A DNA stretch of 64,000 nt from NCBI GenBank assembly GCA_020137815.1, contig CM035355.1:3206847-3270846 (forward strand), read 5' to 3'. Shown here in pieces: positions 12,701 through 26,100 of the stretch (its first letter is position 1; each line of letters begins with the position of its first letter). The stretch comes from Hormiphora californensis (Eukaryota > Ctenophora > Tentaculata > Cydippida > Pleurobrachiidae). The notes beneath the pieces were generated by a model that was not told the DNA's origin, searched no databases, and saw only the letters and a program-made list of their open reading frames with translations. The position numbers and the translations under genes are program-made.

Positions 12701-13040
12701 AGATAAGCTTATCAACTGATAGTCAAATTCAGAGATATGTCTTGAGATCGCATGTTCCTCGACATGAAGCCATGACTCAGTGATGCACATAACATCAATG
12801 CACTGTTCAGAAATAAGCACCATAATCTCCTCCAGTTTGTTACGAAGGGAGAAACAGTTCAAGCTTCCAAATCGGAGATGAGGAACCCCTGACATTTCTA
12901 GTTTTTTGCCATCCTGTTAATGACACTGACCCGAACGGGACACAGACGATAACCACTGTAGTGAGAATGGGAGCTGGATTTATGCTCCGATGAGTTATTG
13001 CAATTAACGCACAGTTTCGAGTGAGGGACATAGTAGTTTG
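9754..13040 (-). mobile_element. CR1/L2/Jockey-like LINE, nearly full second frame
   Basis: Non-LTR retrotransposon on the minus strand. An APE-type endonuclease is followed by reverse transcriptase. Downstream of the stop (9754-9948 on the plus strand) the 3' tail contains about four degenerate direct repeats with the phrase AAGGACCCAGG, a typical style for LINE 3' ends. The 5' side stops at the large palindrome at 13045, so either the LINE is 5'-truncated or the foldback element inserted into its 5' region. No separate first frame was found. Confidence 0.88.
9949..12895 (-). pseudogene. LINE endonuclease-reverse transcriptase, one frameshift
   Basis: Would encode about 980 residues. The endonuclease half (12895-11306) shows GSLNC at the start, ITESW, GGGVAVICK, the catalytic ITGDFNIHAENP and a DHF motif. 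The reverse-transcriptase half (11259-9949) shows LDLSAAFDTI, GVPQGSILGPLLF and the catalytic YADDSQLY. These are group signatures of CR1/L2/Jockey-type elements. The frames are separated by one extra base in an A-run at about 11325-11335 (a T-run on the plus strand). Removing one base restores the path into the LDPDELKSYRPISNLSFL block. There are no other stops, so the copy is young. The single indel could be a consensus error or a real inactivation. Confidence 0.88.
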
Positions 13041-13044
13041 GGGT

Positions 13045-14859
13045 CACCCCGTGCCTGAACAAAGTTTAACCTCGGATGAAAAATGTACACTAAGCGGACT
13101 TCACTAGGGTCTTCAGATAGGTATTTGGAGTGGAAAAATGTAAAAAAAACACCCCAATTTTATGAAAAGTTTTTTCTCTACATGGATTTTAAAATGGGTC
13201 GTTTTGACTGTCAAAACGGCTTGAAAACCATGCTGTCTGCAGATTTATAGTCCTTTTCCGGTAAAAAGGTTGTACCTGACCGTTTTTTGCACGTAGAATC
13301 GATTGCCGGTGAAGAGAAATCTCTAAAACGACTGGAAAATGGTCAAAATTTGATTTTTTGACGTTTTTTGAGGGTTTTTCGCCCCTAACCCCATCATGAA
13401 ATCAAGATAGAAAATTTTCATTAGTGTCAAACGTTAAAATGGACATTTTTCTACCGGATCCCAAAGTTTCAGATAAATCCAATAACAGGGTAAAATTTGG
13501 CTAGTTATTGAAAGTGGCTAGATGAGAGAAAGTGAACTTGAACTTAATTTTTTCACAATTTTGGCCATTTTGACCAACTTCTGATTGAAATGGCCAATCA
13601 GGACCATGCTCACGCTAAAGAAGGGACAATTTCCTACTAAAATACAAATTTTCATGCCGATACGACGACAGGTCATGGATCTGTAGCAAATTTAAGCGAG
13701 CTAACTAGGCTATTTCTACTGTCAAAAAAGGTCAATTTTTCTTATTTTCGGGTCGATTGGTAGTAAAAAAGGGTACCCGACCTATTTTTGCCCGTAGAAT
13801 TGATTTCCGATGGAGTTGGACCTCTAGATCGTCAGGAAAATTGAAGAAAACGAATATTTCAGTTTTTCGGGTAAATAGCCAGAAAATGGTAATTTAGTGT
13901 CAATCGGCAATCAAAAGGGTTCCCAGCCCAATTTTTCACGTAAAATCGGTCTAAAATGGAATTGGAGCTCTTAATCTACGAGAAAATGGGTCAATTTCAT
14001 TTTTTTTGTTTTTTACTCATTTTCTGGCTATTTACCCGAAAAACTGAAATATTCGTTTTCTTCAATTTTCCTGACGATCTAGAGGTCCAACTCCATCGGA
14101 AATCAATTCTACGGGCAAAAATAGGTCGGGTACCCTTTTTTACTACCAATCGACCCGAAAATAAGAAAAATTGACCTTTTTTGACAGTAGAAATAGCCTA
14201 GTTAGCTCGCTTAAATTTGCTACAGATCCATGACCTGTCGTCGTATCGGCATGAAAATTTGTATTTTAGTAGGAAATTGTCCCTTCTTTAGCGTGAGCAT
14301 GGTCCTGATTGGCCATTTCAATCAGAAGTTGGTCAAAATGGCCAAAATTGTGAAAAAATTAAGTTCAAGTTCACTTTCTCTCATCTAGCCACTTTCAATA
14401 ACTAGCCAAATTTTACCCTGTTATTGGATTTATCTGAAACTTTGGGATCCGGTAGAAAAATGTCCATTTTAACGTTTGACACTAGTGAAAATTTTCTATC
14501 GTGATGTCATGATGGGGTTAGGGGCGAAAACCCTCAAAAAACGTCAAAAAATCAAATTTTGACCATTTTCCAGTCGTTTTAGAGATTTCTCTTCACCGGC
14601 AATCGATTCTACGTGCAAAAAACGGTCAGGTACAACCTTTTTACCGGAAAAGGACTATAAATCTGCAGACAGCATGGTTTTCAAGCCGTTTTGACAGTCA
14701 AAACGACCCATTTTAAAATCCATGTAGAGAAAAAACTTTTCATAAAATTGGGGTGTTTTTTTACATTTTTCCACTCCAAATACCTATCTGAAGACCCTAG
14801 TGAAGTCCGCTTAGTGTACATTTTTCATCCGAGGTTAAACTTTGTTCAGGCACGGGGTG
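13045..14859. mobile_element. Giant foldback element with GGGT duplication
   Basis: Arms of about 840 bp (13045-13889 and 14018-14859) are reverse complements over almost their full length, around a loop of about 130 bp. Termini are CACCCCGTGCCTGAAC and GTTCAGGCACGGGGTG. GGGT occurs immediately outside both ends (13041-13044 and 14860-14863), consistent with a 4 bp target duplication. No frame resembles a transposase. At least one mismatch (TCTATCGTGATG versus the left arm near 13404) shows the arms have begun to diverge. Confidence 0.88.
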
Positions 14860-14863
14860 GGGT

Positions 14864-15019
14864 GTAAAGTCCATTTTTATTCAACTGTTCACCCCTCAAC
14901 TCATGCGCGTGCGATATTTTAATTTACGCTGCGCGCGCTACACGTTAACATGTGATAAACGCGCAAAACAATTCCGCGCACGACTTTGGGGGGTGAACAG
15001 TTGAAAAAAAATGGACATT
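14864..15019. mobile_element. Small inverted-repeat element
   Basis: Arms of about 32 bp: AAAGTCCATTTTTATTCAAC (14866 on) pairs with the GTTGAAAAAAAATGGAC end at 14999-15017, and GTTCACCCC pairs with GGGGTGAAC. The middle is rich in GCGCGC. It sits exactly between two large foldback elements. Confidence 0.65.
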
Positions 15020-16361
15020 TAGGCCTGTCAAAACGTGTCGAAATTTGGCCAAACCTTGAAGTCACTAGAGGCAAGCCAATTCCGGTTGTACATCCTAGGT
15101 ATAGGTCCCCTGAACATAAAAAACCAAAATGTCAGTCTCAATTATTTGGGGGAAGGTGTGTAATTAGCCCCTAATTGATTGGTAATTGAACATAACGAGA
15201 AAAACGCTGTATCTACCGTTAGGAAAAGAGTAAAGACAAAATTAAGGGCACCAAAGTGTTCAGCGTCCTCGCATTAGTGGGGGTAGGTGCCGGAATGAAG
15301 TCTCTATCTCATCTGGTTAATTAGATAATTGGATAATTAGGTTTGCGCATAACCGTTTTTAGGCTATATGGCTATAGCCATGTTAGGAAAGGAGTAGAGA
15401 AAAAACCGAGGGCACTAAAATGATCAGCGTCCTCGCATTAGTGGAGGTAGGTGCCGGAATTAAGTCTCTATCTCATCCGGTTAATTAGATAATTGGATAA
15501 TTAGGTTTGCACATAACCGTTTTTAGGCTATATGGCTATAGCCACTTGGGAACGGTTTAGAGACTTTTCATTGGTGCCATTTTGTAGGCAATAGCCACTT
15601 TATGGGGGGTCGACGTCGGACTTTTAAGCTCTATCTTCAACCGTTTAGCCGTTATTTGGCTTTAAAGGTGCTCAAAATTAGCAAAAAGGGGCAAAAAACG
15701 GTTAATAGCCCGATTTTGAGCACCTTTAAAGCCAAATAACGGCTAAACGGTTGAAGATAGAGCTTAAAATTCCGACGTCGACCCACCATAAATTGGCTAT
15801 TGCCTACAAAATGGCACCAATGAAAAGTCTCTAAACCGTTCCTAAGTGGCTATAGCCATATAGCCTAAAAACGGTTATGCACAAACCTAATTATCCAATT
15901 ATCTAACTAACCGGATGAGATAGAGACTTAATTCCGGCACCTACCCCCACTAATGCGAGGACGCTGATCATTTTAGTGCCCTCGGTTTTTTCTCTACTCC
16001 TTTTCTAACATGGCTATAGCCATATAGCCTAAAAACGGTTATGCGCAAACCTAATTATCCAATTATCTAATTAACCAGATGAGATAGAGACTTAATTCCG
16101 GCACCTACCCCCACTAATGCGAGGACGCTGAACACTTTGGTGCCCTTAATTTTGTCTCTACTCCTTTCCTAAGGGTAGATACAGCGTTTTTCTCCTTATG
16201 TTCAATTACCAATCAATTAGGGGCTAATTACACACCTTCCCCCAAATAATTGAGACTGACATTTTGGTTTTTTATGTTCAGGGGGCCTATACCTAGGATG
16301 TACAACCGGAATTGGCTTGCCTCTAGTGAGTTCTAGGTCAAAACACGTTTTGACAGGCCTA
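15020..16361. mobile_element. Giant palindromic element, about 1.3 kb
   Basis: Arms of about 640 bp mirror each other from TAGGCCTGTCAAAACGTGT (left) to ACACGTTTTGACAGGCCTA (right), centred near 15695. Each arm contains an internal direct repeat (GCATTAGTGGGGGTAGG, GTCTCTATCTCAT, TAGATAATTGGATAATTAGG) so the whole is repeated twice per arm. The outermost 50 bp of the arms are imperfect. The internal phrases recur in the element at 36523-39164. No convincing target duplication. Confidence 0.82.
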
Positions 16362-17109
16362 ATTACTTTAAAAGTTAAAAAATTGAAGAAAGTTTCGAAA
16401 ATCTTTGACTTAGATGCGCGGCTTTCATTGGCAGCGTAGTTATTCAAATAGCCGGCCGCGGCGCGCGAACAGATTTGAACATTTTATTTCGCGTTTTTTT
16501 TATATTTCGGTCGAACAAAAATTTTGAGGCCAGACCAAAAATCGCGTCTTTTTTTTCAACCACAACTCACAAGACCGGTTTGAGTTAACTTAGCGGTTAT
16601 CTAATAGCTAATCGATCGTACTAACCATAACTAAACCCCAAATATAACTCTAACGGGCAGCCCTAACCCATCTCGACCGCTAAATTCGATGGATTGATAG
16701 AAGTGGAAGGGGCAAACAATTGTAAAACATTAAAATCTGGGTGCCTTGCGCTGTACAAGGCACCTGGGCATCTATATTTCTACCTTAACCCCTTGTGGAG
16801 AGACTGCTGATGCAGTTTGTTCCCCTGTCTGGTGTCTCAGTGGTCGACAAGCGGGTGGAAACACTTGAAACTCTTTATCTTCCCAATATTATTTATGAAA
16901 CTAGTATAATGTTTAGTACTTATCTCATTAAACTAGGTATTTTAGCTGTCTTATAACACTGAGGACCCATGCCATATGTGAGTTATTTGTTAAGATGGTA
17001 GCCGGTAGGTTCCCTGCAAGGGGAGGCGCTGCTACTGACTCTCGCTACCCTACCATATTGTCATCTCATCAACATTAACCCATACTGCAGCTAATATTCT
17101 GTTCACCAG
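16362..17109. other. Region upstream of first visible KATNIP exon
   Basis: Mixed A/T-rich sequence. The KATNIP start codon and first exon should lie here or further upstream, but I cannot pick a convincing one. An ATG at 16995 opens a frame of 26 codons with no donor before its stop, so it is not accepted as the start. Confidence 0.4.
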
Positions 17110-20100
17110 GGTGCAGTTGATAACCAATATGACCAGTACCTGGCACTGCTCAGTCAGCGGAACAAGTTCCTTCGAAAGCTGAAAGAGAAAGATGACAGCC
17201 AGAAAGAGATGGAGAAACGGGAACAGGGATTTACGTTATACTTGAACGGGGCACACAGTGCAAACAAGAGATCACAACCTGTTAAATCAGTAAAAAGTCA
17301 GTAAAACAACAATAACAAATAATTTTTCATTCTGACGAAAACAATTATTTTCAGCTCCAAGGAGACGAAATGCAGAGGAGGTTGAACCCCGGCAAAATCC
17401 ATCTGTGTAAGTCCACAATCCTCCTTGAATATACCGTAGCGTGGACACTGTCAAAGTCCACACCCAAATCATGATTTACACAAGGAGGTCAATAATTGTA
17501 TTTTGTCCCTCTGTCTCATTCTCAATCCATGGCATCCAGACACCATTACCCTTGCCCCTTGTCGAGTAGGTCCTCTGCCCTATATGCTTCACTCTGTCCA
17601 CATAATCCAACATCTTGGTTGCAACCATCTGCACCACGCTAGGATTATCAAGAGCCACATTGTCCGACTCAGATGGGTCCATATGGAGATTGTATAACTG
17701 AACCCTTGTTATAATACTCGATATCTTTACATACGTCCACTCCTCCTCTGTACCGTTTGTGTTGCTTACCAACCGTTTTGAGGCACTACAATCCTCCAAA
17801 CCGACCTGACCCAAAATGAGTTTCCAAGAGAACCACCGGTAAACAAAGTGGCCATTGCTGTGGAGAAAATTAAAGTTGGTATCCGGGAAAATGTGAATGA
17901 GTTTCTCTTCCCGTGATAGGGCATCCTGAATAAGGTCTGGAACGGAGACATCATTGGCCCCAAACAAGGCCATGTTGATCAATGTGTGGCTCCTAACAGC
18001 TTTACCCTCGCTGATAGAAGGCCAGATGTTCACACCATCCACGTCCCTCTGACTATCCATACCTCCACTTGCTAGGTACTCAAAAGTGGGGAACCAGTCC
18101 ACAACATGATGTATGTTCCTGTTGACATAGCCCGTCTTGTGGAGGAGCGGGGAGTTGACAAAACTAACACTCCTCACCCCACCCTCATAAAATGATTTCT
18201 TGCCTCCTTTAAAGGGGTAGTTACTACCTGCCCCATCCACAATTGGAGCACCGTTATCTGATGCAAACACAACTACAGTGTTCTCCCTCGCCCCCACTTC
18301 ATCTAATACACCCATCACCCTCCCTACTCCTTCATCAAGAATGCTAATCATGCTGGCATAGAGCCTCCTCCTCTTGGAGCTGATCACCATGTGCTGTGAA
18401 TATTGGTGCTGTTTATCACGGGGTGCCTGGTACTTGAGGTGGGGAGCTGTATACGCTAGGTACATAAACCAGGGCTGTTGTTGGGGAGTTCTCCTTATTA
18501 AATCAACTGCTCGTTCTGTGTAGATGTTGGTGGAGTAGTTCCCCTTTAGATCGTATCTGATGGTGTCTTTTAGGTAGCCGTCTTCCACCTCGTCTTCTCT
18601 CAGATCGTACGCTCCCTGAACGGTTGTTGGGGTAGATCTAGGTTCGGGGCATGTATTCATATAGGAGTAGACTTCCAATACAATAATAGTAGGAGACACT
18701 AGCGTGGTACGCGCAAAAAAATGCGCGCCACACACCTGTTATTTTAGGTATGTGGCGCGCATTTTTTTGTGCGTACCACGCTAGTGTCTTCTACTATAAG
18801 ACAGATCTGTGTGCCATGTAAAGAGCAGTTACTCAGTTAGAAGTTAAACATCCAGGTATTACAGTCCTTGTATGTAGTAATGTAAGCGATCTTGCTAAAG
18901 ACCTAATTTGTCCTTCTATGAGATATATAACAGCACTACCATCATTACATAGGGATCTTGCACGCTAGATTCTCCCTATTGTTCACAATGTCTACTCTTC
19001 ACTACTTCCCCATCCTTGTCAGTTACAATCGGGCCCTAATTTACTGAAAACCCTGGGCCCTGATTTACTGGACCCTGATTTACCTGGATGATGTGTGTAA
19101 AATAGTCTCCTGATCCCTGGTACTGGCCGAGGAAGGTGTCAAATCCCCTCATTGTGGGTGTCTGGGACCAACTTGACATACCAAGGTGCCACTTACCTGT
19201 GTGGATATATGGGGTTGTTAGGGACACAATCAAGAAAATGATTTCAGAGCTCCCTCTGTTATAAAGAAGATGAGGTCACAAACGGGGGAGTCGGGGAGTG
19301 GTAAAAACATATAGGTTAAAAGGTAGAAGCTGTTAGTTTTTCAGGGGTGACTGGTGATGATCCGCTCCCGGGGTATACTACCCACCTATAATATGAGTCT
19401 TGTACCCGTACTCTCTAAACATGTCAGCGATTGTAGTCTCACTCTCGTCCAGCCCCCATTCAGAGAAGGGTGACATGTTACCATTCCAGAATCCAGTCCT
19501 TATGGCGTGTCTACCAGTTAGCAGGCTAGCCCGGGTTGGAGCACACTGAAACAAGGGGGATTTACTAATGCCACACATTGATGCAGCCTCATGATCCATA
19601 TGATGACTCATACAGCATCTAATGAGGGTTCTTGAAAACAGCTTTAATCTTTATCGTATATCACTTGTGCTAACCTGAGGCATGACATAGTGATTCTCCA
19701 TAATGACACCTTCTCGGGCTAGTTTATCAATATTTGGGGTGAGGATATCCGACCCTTGGAACCCCAGATCCTCATACCCTAGATCATCGGCCAGTATAAA
19801 GAGCACATTGGGCTGTTTAGCAGATACCAATGGTATCACCAGGATCGGGATTAGGATATGGTACATCTTTCAGTAATCCTTTGTTCTAACCCTCCTTTAC
19901 GGTGCGAGAGGGTCGAGAGTCAAGGCAGCAGATCCAGAGAGAATCGAGCAAGGCAGTGCAGGTCCTCTGGTATGTTATCTTCGCAGGTTCACCGTCATAC
20001 TGACTATAATGTAACAAAACTAGAAGGGAAAGGAAGGGAAAGTAATTGGATCTGAGCCTCTGAACAACTATATTTCTCAAAACAATAGCTGAATAGCACT

Positions 20101-23100
20101 ATTATATGCCGGCATTTTATTGACCACAGAAATATAGATGACTTGCTTTAACATAGATTATGAGAGAGAAAGAGAAAGAGAGAGAGAACCACTAAACATT
20201 AGAACAAAGTAGTTGAGCAATGTGATAAAACTATTATAGGTATTTAGTGCTTTAGCAGCCACTAACATTCGTTTATTGGAGTATACTATGATCTCAGTAA
20301 TATACAAATCCACTATTAATCCAAAGCCAATTGGCTTCAAGTTAATTCTGAATTTTGAATCCAAAACAGCTGCATAATATGATGCTCAGTATATTACAAA
20401 TTGCCAACAGTACCACATCCAACAACAAGTGCAGTACTAGACAGAGTAGTAGCTAGAGAAGCCTCACGCTACATGTAAACTGCAGCAGCATTTCGTCTGC
20501 AGCAGGCAAATCAATTAGTGCTGATTTAAACTAATTGAATATATGCAACACAGGTATTCCTCCAATTAAGAGTTTGTGCACTGGGTGTGGTGTGGCCCTG
20601 CTGCATGTTAAATTTGTAAAGCCAACTCTAAAGACACACATAGTTACACTCTACCACCATGATACTGCTAACTGTTCAAACCTGGCCGAGTGCAGAGAGG
20701 GTCGAGCAAGATGGGACTGATGGGACGTCCCAGAACCTTGGGCACAATACATGGAGACGCCATTCAAATACGTGTCTAACAAAGAGATTCTCCTTCAGTA
20801 AAACCCTTCATCAATTAACATTGAATTGGTATTCACGCATACTCGGTAAACAATTTTAAGAAAGCCAGGGCGGGCAATTGAAACACACACAGTATGATAA
20901 TGAAACACAAAAAGCCACACCAAACCAACAAGCCATGACAGAGTGTGCGGTTTTGTTACAATAGAAAACCCCGGAAACAGGTCAACAAATACCCACACGT
21001 CAAATTGTTACACACACATATGCATACCCAGAGTGATAATCCCCCTCTCTCTTTTTGATAGGGAGAGACAAGCTAACAAATCAAGGAAAGGATGGACTCA
21101 TGTAAGTATCTGTTTTTGTAGTACAGGGTGTCCCATTGTAGATTGGATTATCAACTGCTGAAAACACCTTGTTTTTACAATATGCTATTTGTTATTTCAA
21201 ATCATAGTCACTGAGATCTAGTTGAAAAGCTGAAGATGATACTGATAGTACTAGAATCACCCATGATGAGTAATATAGTAGTAACTAGAAACCAATAATC
21301 AAGAGAAACAAATGAGGGAGTAGTCAAATAGAGAAATGTCAAATAACCGAGAAATGTAACAATCAAATACTGCCGAGAGAGAGAGAGATTTAAAATTCGG
21401 AAAATGAAACCTCAGCTGCTGCATTATTTGAAACACATCCTTATAACTGATTTTCTCAGGAATCTCTAGATATAGCAACTGAAACGGGAAGAAGTATTCA
21501 CATTAGAGCAAACGGTAATTAAAAAACAACAATAACAACTGTTTTAATTGACTAATTGTTCTCTCATTTCCAACACACCATCTGGGAATCATTATCTCTA
21601 TTTCTCCCTGTCATTGTCTCTATATCTCTCTCTCCATTCCAATCTCCCTACCCTTCACAGAACTAAACGGCTACTGCCAGCAACAAGATCAAGAAGAGGA
21701 CGACACAGAGGTATGTATAATGTCACTATGTCACCAATTGTAACGGTTAAATTCGGGTGGGCCATGGGAATCAGGATATAAAGGAATGTGAAATTTAGGG
21801 AAAGTAGTCATTTGGGCACCTACTAAAGGTAAAATTTGTGATAAAATGTTAGATCCAGAAATATTATTCACAAAGGGGTAAGCTAAGAAAGATGCAGCTT
21901 CGATAAACATGGCGCCATTGTAAAAGAGGCTGTGTCAAGGGGAGCATATGTTGTTACTTTTTGTGACGTTTACAATTATACTGACATATGCCATATGGTA
22001 GGAGGGGATAGTAAAGCACATGGAAATAGTAACTCACAGTGTTCTAGCTTTTAAGATAGTAAAGTAATATGTGAATACGTACTGCAGTGAGGCTTGGTCT
22101 ATTGTCCTATAACATAACGTAGAAATATGTATGTGCAAATGAATAGTCAGCTATCTAGCATGCCGTAATGGCAACTCACGATTTGAGAAATGCAAACATT
22201 TTCAGAACGTACTATACCGTTTACATTTAGCTGCTTCACACCACGCTTCCATTCGTAAATCATACATCCCATGTCTCAGCAAATTACAATAATACCCTTC
22301 TGGTCGTCTCTCTAAAGAAATGGTTATTAGAAGAAACCCTGATGTTATTTGGTTACTTTATTGTGGGTTCCAAATTCCAATTCATGTTAAGAATCCACAA
22401 TAAAATGAATTTCTTGATGATGTAATCCACACGACCTGCATGGTGACTAACAAACATGCATCAATTTCATGAATTTGTTATCAAAGCTGCTATTCGGTGT
22501 CTTGCTTATTGCTAGCAGGGTACATGTGTGTAGTTCAGTAGGGACAGCGCTCTGTCTTGGTTAACCATGTTGCGCGGCGCCGCGCACCCAAACACCTGCT
22601 GCTGCTCCAGTCGAGTCCTGATATCCAGCTTGGCCTTGTGTTCATCACGACATCACACATATTCAGAACATTTTAAATTTTGCATGCATAATATATATTT
22701 GGAATGGTTTCAAACCCCCTCTATCTCTCACCAGGATCTGGAGAGAAAGTACCTAGCTGCAACCCAACTAGACTCCGATGAGGGAGATTCCGACAGTACA
22801 GCTGTGGGAGAGGAGGATAGCGATAAACTGAACCTCACTTTTACAATGTCAGATCTAAAGGTAATGTGGGTTAGTTATAGAATGAGGTCTGCTTGGTTAC
22901 TACTCATAATCATAATGATAAATTATTATTCTACCTCCCTACCAGCGAGAGAGAAAGAGAGAGTTACACTCCATGTCTGTTGTTATGGGGATAACATACA
23001 CCCATGTCCCCATAACAACGCACACTTATTGATACCCACTGCATGATACCTGCTTTCAGAGTTGTCTCACCCCTTACTCAACAACTTCAGAGAGTCAGGG

Positions 23101-26100
23101 AGTCTTTAGAGAGGTCTACAGAGGCTATCAGCAGTGACAGTGACGTGTCTATCGAGGAAGATCTTGAGGACTATCCAGACAGTTTCGAAGAAGTTGAAGA
23201 GATAGAAGAAGTGGAGGAGGAGGAAGAGGAGGATAACATCCAACCCCCTGTAGAGCGAGTGGCATCTACTGATTATTTTGTACTGGAGTTTAAAGCCCCT
23301 CCTAAAAGGAGTGTATCTGCCAGTCCCATGGCAGCTGCTGGACGGCCCATATCTTCCCAACAACCCTTCACCAAATCAGCCCCTAACACAGCCCTCACTG
23401 AGACGAGACAGGACAAGATTGTCATTGATAAGTGTCTTGTAGCAGCACTAGCACAGGAAAACCGGTCTCACAGCAGGAATGAGAGTAAGTTTATTGTTGG
23501 GGAATGGGCCCTTGTATAAGTTGACTACTGCACTACCACAGTTTACGGGGGTGGGGGTGTTTATTTTAACAGGTTGTCCAAGGTTTTATGTATTCAGCCC
23601 GACTAATATCTATCTCTCCCTCACCCTACTCAGATGATAATAAACCTCCTGTCCAAACCTCTCTACCCAGTTCTACTCAGCACCAAAAGAAAGGCAAGCC
23701 CCCAAAGGCGAGCGAGTCACTGACACAGGAGACTCTAGAGATAGTATCCCAGAAAGTCAAGGATATGAGTGCAAGAGAGCAGCGGAGGTTACTTAGGGTT
23801 CTGGATAGGCTGGATACAGCCACCCCTATTATGAGCACTATCGGATCTGCACTTAGGACATCAGATAGCTCTACTGAGAGTAAAGGTGTGTTGATAATGT
23901 GAGACAGCTGACAGCCATTATATCAGATCTGGAGACTCCAGGGTCTTCAATTTGTCTTGAACCAATGGCTCGGACAGTCTTGAACAATTTATCTGGAAAC
24001 CCCCACTTGACAAGAACTAACCCCCCCCCCCTATTGAACTGTATCTGTACCACCCCCCCCACCCGATCTATAGATCTACAAACCCCCACTTGACAAGAAC
24101 TACCCCCCCCCCCCTACTGAACTTTGTCTACAAACCCCCACTTGACAAGAACTGACCCCCCCCCCCCCTGATCTATAGATCTGCAAACACCCACTTGACA
24201 AGTTCTATAATACCCCACCCCCTATCAGATAGTGAGGGTGGAGTGGCAAGGAGTTCCACGGAGGAGAGGACAGCAGCTACCAGTGATGTGGTCCTACCTA
24301 CCAGTGTACCAGGTACTTAATATGTTACTTTAGTAGTTTACTTTGGGGCGTTACTTTAGTTTGTTGGATGGATGAAATGTAAGTAAAAATGAAAGGAAAA
24401 CCAGAGATTATAAATCAAACGGATAAATTCAATAAATTATTGTTTTCTCTTACAATGTTGGACACTTAGCGGGAAAATTAAAGTTTGAAAGTCAGCTGGT
24501 CTAATTATAACTTGGCAAGTTGTCCGTCTCCGTATCAACACCATAACAATAGCATTTAGCGACACCATAGCAACACCTTAGCATTTAGTAACTCCTTAGC
24601 AACACGTGCTGGCGCAAAACCAGGTATAATATCTCAAGTAGTATGAGATGATCTTTCAGTTGGTACGATCACAGTTGGTTTACATCGGTTAACCAGCCCC
24701 ATCACCGCATCTCTGATCTCATTCCTTATGACCAGATAAGGTGTGGTGAAGGAGTGGAAGATATAGGTGGTCCAGGTGAAGATGGTCAGACCTACCACGG
24801 TAGGGTGCTGCCCCCCGGAAGAGGTTATGAAGAGGGCTATGTAGACTGAGAGGTGGGAGAGGTAGTAGAAAAAGTAAACCATGGTGACCAATATGATATT
24901 CCAGGAAGCTCGCCTCTTTTCGGGTGATATTGGAACTTCCGGGTTGGGTTTCCTCAGTAGGATGAAGATTGCCAGTGCCGTACCAAAGAGAGTGGCCATA
25001 ATGGGGAAGGGTATCGCCAGAGATATTATCAGTTGATTCAGGAATGTGTTTTCATTTTTTGTAGGCTCCCCTGCGGTCATCATGATGATAACACAGGTTA
25101 CAGAAACATAGATTAGCATCGTGACAATGCTGCACAACCAAAATAGCTTCTTTTTAATCTGGTAGAAGGGACTGGCTATCACAATGAGACGAACTGTGCA
25201 GAGGATAACCGTCCATATCCCTGCACAGAATATCAACAGTCGGGCCATACTCAGAATTATATTTTCCTGTGTTGGATTCTGAATTCCGTAACTAATGGTA
25301 ACTAGAATCAGAACCAAGACATCCAGGACGTGGATAATGATGTATAGTTTTCCTGAGAGGGTCCGTCTTTTTATGTTTTCAAATATTGACCACGAGCTTA
25401 TTGCCAGCACCCCAGTGGTACAGAAAGCCAAGATGGGGACCATTTTAGACATGTCTACTGCAGCAGAAGAGACGAGCACTGAAATGTGGTATCAGATGTT
25501 CAGCAAAAAATGTTTTTACCCTAACGGCGCACCGGTCAAACAGCTATTATGCACATATGATATGTACTTGAACAGATTTCCAGAACAGAAAAATCGATTA
25601 TTCAAGGAGTATGATCTGTAGAACTGAGAACACCTGCCAAGACTAGTACCACTCGACTTACTCAACAAGCCAAGAAAGGAGTTTAATCTCGAAAATATCT
25701 GTACTGCCAAGACAGCTCATAAAAAAAACTGGGAAGATCTCAACTCGTATTTAGTATGCAGCCATAATTATGCGGTCACCATCTCATATTCTTCGTGCGT
25801 CGAAAAATGAGCAGTCGCTTAACAATTATCTGAGAGATAACTGAACTTTTTTGGCTTATTCGCGGTTTACATATCATATTTAAACCGCGGATAAACCCAA
25901 AGCGATAGTTAATCGACGTCGGCGACAAGTAGAGATATTTCTCTCGAGAGAAGTATTCATACTGAGATACAACTTGTATCACACAGGATAAGTATCGGAT
26001 AATTGTTTATGAGCCACATGATAATAATCTCCATCCGGCTTCAATCGAAGTGGCCAAAAGAAAACACGGTGATTTCTTCACTAAAGTAGTAAAGTACACT

